Shown here piece by piece: positions 58,164-64,000 of a stretch of 64,000 nucleotides of DNA. Where the stretch lies: contig JAHRBI010000001.1 in the NCBI GenBank assembly GCA_019084025.1, positions 186,001 through 250,000 of the forward strand, in the 5' to 3' direction. This DNA comes from Burkholderiaceae bacterium DAT-1 (GTDB taxonomy: Bacteria; Pseudomonadota; Gammaproteobacteria; Burkholderiales; Chitinimonadaceae). The notes beneath the pieces were generated by a model. The model saw only the letters and a list, made by a program, of their open reading frames with translations, did not search any database and was not told the DNA's origin. The position numbers and the translations under genes are program-made. The stretch's first letter is position 1, and each line of letters starts with the position of its first letter.

Positions 58164-58245
58164 TGCAGCAATGCTGGGGCGCAGTCTTTATGAAATGCAT
58201 TTTTCTCTTGGAAATTTGCGCCCTAGTAAGTGCCTTACAGCGGAA

Positions 58246-58941
58246 TCAAACTAAACTGCGTTTCATTTCAGACAATATTTCCAATGACTTTGAAACGTCT
58301 TCAGTCAGATCCGTTTCGATCGCTGCTTTTTGTTGCCGAATCCAGCTTAGCGGCTGATTCCACCATTGAATATCAAGTAATTCGGCAATGACTTTTTCAT
58401 CAAATCTGAAGCGAACAAGTTTGATAGGATTTCCCACATAAACACCATAGGGTTCCAATACTTTTTTTGGTGGCACAACTGAACCCGCGCCAACCACACA
58501 CCCATTAGAAATCTTCGACTGGCCGAGAATCAAGACATTGTCACCAATCCATACATCATTTTCAATAACTGTATTACCAAGCTGGGGCTGAGGTCTGTAG
58601 GGAGCACCGAGCAGCCCCAGCATATAAGAGGATAGGCCCTGGGTATCATGAAGTCCATTTAGAATAATCTTGATCTCATTTCCAGCAGCGACATAGTTCC
58701 CAACCTCTAGTATTTGAATACCCCCATCGTATTTAACTCTTGAGCCTAGTCCGAATCCGGAGTTCTTCCCCATCTTAATTGTGACACCCTGCGGAAATTC
58801 ACCATCCCAGCGCGTAAAAAAATCCTGAGGAATAGAAGTCTGAGATCCATCCTCAAATAAAAAAACATGAAAGCGCTTGGATAGCGGATGTCCTTGCGCA
58901 ATGCCTTTAATTCCTTCAGGGAACTGAAAGTTAATTTGCAT
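58246..58941 (-). CDS. Hexapeptide-repeat (LbH) acyltransferase, CatB/VAT-like
   Basis: The protein has 231 residues. Left-handed beta-helix repeats run through the middle (GVTIKMGKNSGFGLGSRVKY; VIENDVWIGDNVLILGQSKI; NGCVVGAGSVV) and end in YVGNPIKLVRFRFDE, as in xenobiotic acetyltransferases. The acetyl acceptor is unknown. Lower GC than the flanking genes, so possibly acquired. It lies 15 nt before the plsC gene's end in the same orientation. Confidence 0.85.
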   Translation of the reverse strand: MQINFQFPEGIKGIAQGHPLSKRFHVFLFEDGSQTSIPQDFFTRWDGEFPQGVTIKMGKNSGFGLGSRVKYDGGIQILEVGNYVAAGNEIKIILNGLHDTQGLSSYMLGLLGAPYRPQPQLGNTVIENDVWIGDNVLILGQSKISNGCVVGAGSVVPPKKVLEPYGVYVGNPIKLVRFRFDEKVIAELLDIQWWNQPLSWIRQQKAAIETDLTEDVSKSLEILSEMKRSLV

Positions 58942-58956
58942 GGCTACAACCTCTTA

Positions 58957-59700
58957 TTAATGAGTTTTAAACCAATCATCCTCAGCTCGCAAACACGCAT
59001 CAATCGCTTGACGCGTTTGATCTCTGAGCATGGCCACATCTTCCTCTGTCATGCCGACTGTCGGGATGGCCGGTAAATAACACACCCTCAGGCCATAAGG
59101 CTGAAACAGTATCTTGCCGAATAATTGGCCACAGCGCATATTGATTTGCACAAAGGGCTGAATGGGTACTTGAGCTGCGATCGCCGCACGGAATGCGCCA
59201 TCTTTAAAGGCTTGCACGGGTTCCTTGCCACGATTGCGCGTACCTTCCGGAAACACGAGAATAGACTCGCCAGACTGCAAGGCGGCCACCATTGCTTCGG
59301 CACTCTGCTTGCGCGACGCAGCGGAATCTCTGCTGACGAGCACACAAAAGCGACTCATCAAGAATCCCAGCACCGGAATCCTGGCAAATTCAGCCTTAGC
59401 CAGAACCCGCGTGGGCTGATAAATGGCCGCGGCAGTGACCGGCATGTCCAGTAGATTGCAATGATTGCCCACCATCACCATCGCGCGATGGGTGCGATGT
59501 TCCTCGCCGTCGATACTGATCGGCATGAAGGCCAGTACACCCCACAAGCGCATTGATGTGCGGTTATACCAGGCAATCACCTGCTGGCAGGTTTTGACAG
59601 ACGTAAACGATGCCAGCGCATAGACTGGCATGCCCAGCGTACACAGCACAAGAAACAGAATGGCGACGTACACAGAGTACACAGCACGCAAAAAATTCAT
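58957..59700 (-). CDS. 1-acyl-sn-glycerol-3-phosphate acyltransferase family protein
   Basis: The protein has 247 residues with an N-terminal membrane helix (VYVAILFLVLCTLGMPVYAL). The acyltransferase motifs are NHCNLLD (HX4D), then LFPEGTRNRGK and the proline-containing VPIQPF segment. It probably makes phosphatidic acid in the inner membrane. The start codon overlaps the mtgA stop (TGATG), so they are coupled. Confidence 0.92.
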   Translation of the reverse strand: MNFLRAVYSVYVAILFLVLCTLGMPVYALASFTSVKTCQQVIAWYNRTSMRLWGVLAFMPISIDGEEHRTHRAMVMVGNHCNLLDMPVTAAAIYQPTRVLAKAEFARIPVLGFLMSRFCVLVSRDSAASRKQSAEAMVAALQSGESILVFPEGTRNRGKEPVQAFKDGAFRAAIAAQVPIQPFVQINMRCGQLFGKILFQPYGLRVCYLPAIPTVGMTEEDVAMLRDQTRQAIDACLRAEDDWFKTH

Positions 59701-60389
59701 CAGGGTACATCCGCGTAATTCATGCGCCGAACGATAATGGCAGTCTTGCGGAGCAGACGCTTATCGTTGCGCGCTTTATCGTAATAGCGTGGGTTGGGCA
59801 CCATGGCTGCCAATTTGGCTGCCTGGGCGTCACTCAACCGCGCCGCACTTGTCTTGTAATAATGGCGTGCTGCCGCTTCTGCACCAAACACCCCATCGCC
59901 CCACTCGATCACGTTCAGGTAGATTTCGAAAATGCGCCGCTTGCTGAGCATGTGCTCCAGCATCACCGTAATCGCTGCTTCTTCAATCTTGCGGAGATAG
60001 CTGCGCTTGCCGCTTAGGAACAGATTTTTGGCGAGCTGCTGGCTGATCGTCGATCCACCGGCAGTAATCCTGCCCTTCTTCTGGTTCTTTTCCCAGGCGG
60101 CCTGCAGCCCTTCCCAATCAAAGCCATCATGATCGAGGAACTTGGCATCTTCGCTAGCAATCAGCGCACGTTTGAGATGGGGAGAGATGCGCTCATAGGG
60201 CACCCATTTGTGCGTGATATCCGCATCAGGATCATCTTTCTGCAAGCGTGCCCGCTGGATTTCCATAAATGCGGTCGTATCGGGATTGTGATCCTGCCAC
60301 CACCACACATGCGCAAATATCCAGACCTGCCACGCCAGAAATAACAATATCAACGCAAGCAGTATCCGCCAGACCCAGGTCAGCACCAT
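59700..60389 (-). CDS. mtgA: Monofunctional biosynthetic peptidoglycan transglycosylase
   Basis: The protein has 229 residues with an N-terminal membrane anchor (ILLALILLFLAWQVWIFAHV). GT51 motifs: LIASEDAKFLDHDGFDW (catalytic Glu), GGSTISQQLAKNLFLSGKRS and KRRIFEIYLNVIEWGDGVFG. It polymerises lipid II. First gene of the mtgA-plsC pair. Confidence 0.95.
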   Translation of the reverse strand: MVLTWVWRILLALILLFLAWQVWIFAHVWWWQDHNPDTTAFMEIQRARLQKDDPDADITHKWVPYERISPHLKRALIASEDAKFLDHDGFDWEGLQAAWEKNQKKGRITAGGSTISQQLAKNLFLSGKRSYLRKIEEAAITVMLEHMLSKRRIFEIYLNVIEWGDGVFGAEAAARHYYKTSAARLSDAQAAKLAAMVPNPRYYDKARNDKRLLRKTAIIVRRMNYADVP

Positions 60390-60454
60390 TGCGTCCTCCT
60401 GAACGTAAAGGGGCGGCGATTATATACGGAGCGACGCATTACAATGACATCGGA

Positions 60455-61276
60455 TTAAAGTGGCTGTTGCAAGGTTGCACGAATGTCCGCCAAAACAGGC
60501 GCAGTATCCGGCCGCACGCCCCGCCAGTGCCAGAACGATTCGGCAGCCTGTTCGACCAGCATCCCTGCGCCATCTACACATTGAGGCACACCCGCATCGG
60601 CACACTGCTTCAGAAAACTGGTGGGTTCGGCTGCATACATCATGTCATAGGCAAGATGTACCTGCTTGAAGGCGGTATCCGGCAGGGGAAGATGCTGGCT
60701 ACCGATACTGGCGGACGTTGCATTAATGATCAGGTCGAACCCTTCACCCGGCTGATCCAGCGTGACGGCCTGCACCCTGTGAGAAGTAGATGCAAACCGT
60801 TCTGCCAGCAATTGCGCCTTATCCAGCGAACGATTGGCGATGGTAATACCAGCCACGCCTGTTTCCTGCAAAGGCCCGATAGCGCCGCGCGCCGCACCAC
60901 CTGCACCGAGCAGCAGCACACGCGCATCTTTCAAATCTACATGGCGCGACAGATCACGCACCAACCCGATACCATCGGTGTTGTCGCCGACCACCCCGTC
61001 GTCATCAATCCACAGTGTATTGACTGCCCCCGCCTGCTCTGCGCGGTCGGTCAGCTGATTGGCGAACTGAAACGCTTCCTCCTTGAATGGCAGGGTGACG
61101 TTGCAGCCGAGTCCGCCCATGGCGAAGAAATCCGCCACGGATTCGATAAATCCGTCCAGTGGCACCAGAATACGGTCGTAGGTCAGTTTCTGATTGGTTT
61201 GTCTGGCAAATGCAGCATGAATCAGCGGCGATTTACTATGTGCAACGGGATGTCCCAGCAGGGCGTAACGATCCAT
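60455..61276 (-). CDS. aroE: Shikimate dehydrogenase
   Basis: The protein has 273 residues. The substrate site GHPVAHSKSPLIHAAFA, catalytic Lys in NVTLPFKEEAF, DNTDGIGLVRDL and the NADP-binding LLLGAGGAARGAIGPL are all present. It reduces 3-dehydroshikimate in aromatic amino-acid synthesis. The length is standard. It lies 13 nt downstream of a rhodanese gene on the same strand. Confidence 0.95.
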   Translation of the reverse strand: MDRYALLGHPVAHSKSPLIHAAFARQTNQKLTYDRILVPLDGFIESVADFFAMGGLGCNVTLPFKEEAFQFANQLTDRAEQAGAVNTLWIDDDGVVGDNTDGIGLVRDLSRHVDLKDARVLLLGAGGAARGAIGPLQETGVAGITIANRSLDKAQLLAERFASTSHRVQAVTLDQPGEGFDLIINATSASIGSQHLPLPDTAFKQVHLAYDMMYAAEPTSFLKQCADAGVPQCVDGAGMLVEQAAESFWHWRGVRPDTAPVLADIRATLQQPL

Positions 61277-61289
61277 TCATCCACCCCGA

Positions 61290-61742
61290 TCAGGATTGCG
61301 ACCAGGGCAGCTTGCGCCCTTGCCAGCCGTTGACCGCACCACGCTGGCCATCTGCATTCTTATCGCCTTCGAAGCCTTCGAGGATGTTGTAGCACTCCGT
61401 AAAGCCGTGTGCTGCAGCGGCCGCTGCAGCGTCATGCGAGCGCGCCCCCGTGCGGCAGAGGAACAGTAGCACGGACTCCTTATCTACCTGATGCTGGAGC
61501 TGCTCCAGAAAATTCGGGTTGGGGACCATCCCGGGCCAGCTCTTCCATTCAATGCGCACCGCTTGCTCGGGCCCGCCGACAAATTGCCACTCTGCAGCTG
61601 ACCGCACGTCCACCAGTCGGACTGCACCAAGACCGGTCAGCAACGCATGCGCTTCTTCGGGCGTCACGGCACCCGAATAGGGCAAGGCTGATTGGGTTGC
61701 ACGTTCCCGAGCATGCTGAAGGATGTCGTTAAGCTGACTCAT
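61290..61742 (-). CDS. Rhodanese-like protein upstream of aroE
   Basis: The protein has 150 residues. A rhodanese domain with AVRLVDVRSAAEWQFVGG and the active-site LFLCRTGARSHDAAAAA, then GFTECYNILEGFEGD. Single-domain and cytoplasmic. Sulfurtransferase activity is inferred. Likely co-transcribed with aroE. Confidence 0.88.
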   Translation of the reverse strand: MSQLNDILQHARERATQSALPYSGAVTPEEAHALLTGLGAVRLVDVRSAAEWQFVGGPEQAVRIEWKSWPGMVPNPNFLEQLQHQVDKESVLLFLCRTGARSHDAAAAAAAHGFTECYNILEGFEGDKNADGQRGAVNGWQGRKLPWSQS

Positions 61743-61810
61743 GATGCATTTTCCTGATGGTTGTCATTTGACTAACAAGATTATATGGCAATAATGCTTT
61801 GATAAGACGA

Positions 61811-61857
61811 GCGCACCAAATTGGAGCGCTTACTGCAATGCGCGCACCAAAAGCGCG
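61811..61857 (+). promoter_or_regulatory. NtrC-type enhancer sites upstream of glnA
   Basis: GCACC-AAATT-GGAGC (61812-61826) is close to the GCACC-N5-GGTGC dyad of NtrC sites. A second, weaker copy, GCACC-AAAAG-CGCGC, lies within 61843-61857. They are 85-115 nt upstream of the sigma-54 promoter, a standard enhancer location. Confidence 0.65.
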
Positions 61858-61911
61858 CACACAAACAGCTCACACACTGTGCAACCCGTTGATCGGACGT
61901 AAACCTCGCGC

Positions 61912-61927
61912 TGGCACGAAGCATGCT
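61912..61927 (+). promoter_or_regulatory. Sigma-54 promoter of glnA
   Basis: TGGCACG-AAGC-ATGCT matches the -24/-12 consensus with one mismatch in the -12 element. It is 130 nt before the glnA start. The whole gap 61743-62056 holds regulatory sequence and no gene. Confidence 0.7.
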
Positions 61928-62056
61928 TATTACTGCGCCATCGCAATGCTCCCGCTAGCACGGGACTGCACAAAGATATAGTATCTCGCGGTACTTTGAT
62001 CCCACATGCCGGGAACCCCATGTGTATCCCGGCTGAAATCCTCACAGGAGAGTCTC

Positions 62057-63466
62057 ATGGCTGTGGCCGACGTTCTCAAGCAAATTCAGGAAAACGACAT
62101 TCGCTTCGTTGATCTGCGTTTTACCGACACCAAGGGCAAAGAGCAGCACGTGACCGTGCCGTCCCACGTGGTGGATGAAGAGTGGTTCGAACGCGGCCAC
62201 GCTTTTGACGGTTCCTCGATTGCTGGCTGGAAGGGCATTCAGGCCTCCGACATGCTGCTGATGCCGGATGCATCGACCGCCGCCATCGACCCGTTCTACG
62301 ACGAGCCGACCCTGTTTATCACCTGTGACGTGATCGACCCGACCGATGGCAAGGGCTACGACCGCGATCCGCGTTCCATCGCCAAGCGCGGCGAAGCCTA
62401 CCTGAAGGCATCCGGCCTGGGCGACACCGCATTCTTCGGTCCGGAACCCGAATTCTTCATCTTCGACAGCGTGACCTGGGGCACCGACATGTCCGGCACC
62501 CACGTCAAGATCAAGTCCGAAGAAGCCGCATGGTCGTCCTCCGAAGACTACGAAACCGGTAACACCGGCCACCGTCCGGGCGTGAAGGGTGGCTACTTCC
62601 CGGTCGCTCCGGTTGACAGCTTCCAGGACATCCGCTCGGCCATGTGTCTGGCACTGGAAGAACTGGGCATCCCGGTTGAAGTGCACCACCACGAAGTGGC
62701 CACTGCCGGCCAGAACGAAATCGGCACCAAGTTCTCCACGCTGGTTCAGCGTGCTGACTGGACTCAGCGCCTGAAGTACGTTGTGCACAACGTGTCGCAT
62801 CAGTACGGCAAGACCGCAACCTTCATGCCGAAGCCAATCGTTGGCGATAACGGTTCGGGCATGCACGTTCACCAGTCCATCTGGAAGGATGGCAAGAACC
62901 TGTTCGCAGGCAATGGCTATGCCGGTCTGTCCGAATTCGCCCTGTACTACATCGGCGGTATCATCAAGCACGCCAAGGCACTGAATGCCATCACCAACCC
63001 GGGTACCAACTCCTACAAGCGTCTGGTGCCGGGCTATGAAGCCCCTGTGATGCTGGCTTACTCTGCCAAGAACCGTTCCGCTTCGATCCGTATCCCGTAC
63101 GTGGCATCCGACAAGGCTCGCCGTATTGAGGCTCGCTTCCCGGATCCACTGGCCAACCCGTACCTGGCCTTCACCGCACTGATGATGGCGGGTCTGGATG
63201 GCGTGCAGAACAAGATCCACCCGGGCGATGCAGCAGACAAGAACCTGTACGATCTGCCGCCGGAAGAAGACAAGCTGATTCCGAAGGTCTGCCACAGCCT
63301 CGAACAAGCGCTGGAAGCCCTGCGTGAAGATCACGAGTTCCTGACCCGTGGCGGCGTGTTCTCCAAGGACTGGATCGACAGCTACATCGAACTGAAGATG
63401 GAAGAAGTCAACAAGTTCCGCATGACCACTCACCCGGTCGAGTTTGAAATGTACTACTCGCTGTAA
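62057..63466 (+). CDS. glnA: Glutamine synthetase type I
   Basis: The protein has 469 residues from ATG 62057 (CAGGAG upstream). It ligates ammonia to glutamate. Signatures: [17 protein letters not shown], the metal-site [40 protein letters not shown] and the adenylylation site NLYDLPPEE with Tyr398. So activity should be controlled by GlnE-type adenylylation, and transcription by the NtrC/sigma-54 elements upstream. Confidence 0.97.
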   Translation: MAVADVLKQIQENDIRFVDLRFTDTKGKEQHVTVPSHVVDEEWFERGHAFDGSSIAGWKGIQASDMLLMPDASTAAIDPFYDEPTLFITCDVIDPTDGKGYDRDPRSIAKRGEAYLKASGLGDTAFFGPEPEFFIFDSVTWGTDMSGTHVKIKSEEAAWSSSEDYETGNTGHRPGVKGGYFPVAPVDSFQDIRSAMCLALEELGIPVEVHHHEVATAGQNEIGTKFSTLVQRADWTQRLKYVVHNVSHQYGKTATFMPKPIVGDNGSGMHVHQSIWKDGKNLFAGNGYAGLSEFALYYIGGIIKHAKALNAITNPGTNSYKRLVPGYEAPVMLAYSAKNRSASIRIPYVASDKARRIEARFPDPLANPYLAFTALMMAGLDGVQNKIHPGDAADKNLYDLPPEEDKLIPKVCHSLEQALEALREDHEFLTRGGVFSKDWIDSYIELKMEEVNKFRMTTHPVEFEMYYSL

Positions 63467-63493
63467 TCCCGACATTCAGTCGCGATTCAGCCC

Positions 63494-63524
63494 ATGCCCC
63501 GCATACTGCATGCGGGGCATTTTT
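63494..63524 (+). terminator. Terminator after glnA
   Basis: ATGCCCCGCAT (63494-63504) and ATGCGGGGCAT (63510-63520), an 11-bp perfect stem with a 5-nt loop, followed by T residues. Confidence 0.85.
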
Positions 63525-63585
63525 GCGTCCGGCACATGAGATGTCGTAATATGCCGTTGGTTTTAAAACAGGTTCTGCCGCATCG

Positions 63586-64000
63586 ATGAAAGCGCATGTC
63601 TCCACCATCAGTTTCTGTCTGGCTGCCTTGGCATCCATACACGTTTGCGCCGACATTTACCGTTCCGTGGATGCGGAAGGACACGTCACCTACTCTAATG
63701 TCCCCAGCAAAGGGGCAAAAAAAATCGATCTGGGCAATCTCCCTGATCCCATCCCCGCCCCCAAACCGCGTGCCAGCGGCTCATCTGGCAGTAGTGGCGG
63801 CAGCACGAGCTATTCCGCCCCCACCCCCAGCAATTTTCCAAGAGTAGATAGCTCGACCCAGAATGCACGCGACCAGAATCGTCTGAGCATCCTGCAAAGC
63901 GAAATGGATAGCGAACAGCGATTATTGAATCAAGTTCGCAACAATCTGCAAACCTCCGCGCCGGAGAAGCAGGCAAAATTGCGCGATGAAGTCATGCTGC
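63586..64000 (+). CDS. DUF4124 protein, cut by the window end
   Basis: The frame is open from ATG 63586 to the edge (138 codons). A signal peptide (TISFCLAALASIHVCA) precedes the DUF4124 motif ADIYRSVDAEGHVTYSNVPS, a Ser/Gly/Pro-rich linker and a coiled coil (LSILQSEMDSEQRLLNQV). DUF4124 genes often sit between glnA and ntrBC in betaproteobacteria, so ntrB probably follows outside the window. The function is unknown. Confidence 0.85.
   Translation, partial: MKAHVSTISFCLAALASIHVCADIYRSVDAEGHVTYSNVPSKGAKKIDLGNLPDPIPAPKPRASGSSGSSGGSTSYSAPTPSNFPRVDSSTQNARDQNRLSILQSEMDSEQRLLNQVRNNLQTSAPEKQAKLRDEVML

Noticed and set aside
58246-58941. Antibiotic-resistance CatB assignment for the LbH acyltransferase
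   Set aside because: The hexapeptide fold is clear, but the chloramphenicol specificity cannot be read from the sequence; only the broad family is supported.
61948-61963. Second sigma-54-like element (TAGCACG...CTGCA) near glnA
   Set aside because: The -24 to -12 spacing is one base short and the -24 element has a mismatch; the element at 61912 is better.
62042-63475. 477-codon open frame antisense to glnA
   Set aside because: It lies entirely opposite a perfect glutamine synthetase and has no family motifs. It is a product of codon bias on the sense strand.

Overview
The window looks like the chromosome of a Gram-negative betaproteobacterium, probably Neisseriales. This is inferred from gene content: a glnA-DUF4124 order, an AcnD/PrpF-type methylcitrate operon, mtgA, aroE, trxC, ProQ and many TonB and Tat signals. 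Coding density is high and base composition is moderately GC-rich. Lower-GC patches at about 25.8-26.2, 28.0-29.1, 30.2-31.3 and 33.1-35.0 kb look like accessory DNA. I see no rRNA, tRNA, CRISPR array or intact insertion sequence.

Layout: (1) 0.2-6.5 kb: a giant secreted-type protein made of 230 octapeptide repeats, the last 80 octads organised into ten 56-residue super-repeats. (2) 6.6-14.0 kb: a copper-handling island with a Tat-exported Csp1-like copper-storage protein with 13 Cys, a TonB receptor with a copper-uptake-associated periplasmic protein, two DUF2946 proteins, a Crp/Fnr regulator and an OprC/NosA-like copper receptor. A SemiSWEET pair sits in the middle. (3) 14.0-20.2 kb: a hybrid sensor kinase, an unrecognised 516-aa protein, ProQ and a lipocalin. 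(4) 20.3-27.5 kb: the methylcitrate operon prpB-x-prpC-acnD-y-prpF behind a consensus sigma-54 promoter, with two small unrelated genes inserted. (5) 27.5-31.3 kb: an accessory stretch with an internally deleted rhuM, an AT-rich GxxH (TraB/Tiki-like) protein, a RES-Xre toxin-antitoxin pair with tandem operators, and a three-gene DUF6210 cluster ending in a 50-residue membrane protein. (6) 31.4-44.3 kb: an M48 protease, a long AT-rich gene-poor gap, a luxI-rsaM-like-luxR quorum-sensing module with two lux-box-like sites, assorted enzymes and relics of a tandem duplication. (7) 44.6-47.0 kb: a kexin-like secreted protease without its own propeptide, followed by a separate I9-like protein (compare Aeromonas ASP/ORF2). 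(8) 47.1-58.2 kb: a sulfide/persulfide locus with SQR, TrxC, DUF2892, an RND pump, rhodanese, a SqrR/BigR-type ArsR regulator and two zinc-binding CZB proteins. (9) 58.2-64.0 kb: housekeeping genes, ending with glnA under a sigma-54/NtrC-type promoter and a truncated DUF4124 gene.

The best candidates for under-described systems are the octad-repeat giant protein, the split protease/chaperone pair, the CZB proteins embedded in the sulfide island and the DUF6210 cluster with its tiny membrane protein. Functions are family-level assignments from reading the sequence. Operators and promoters are motif-based inferences.
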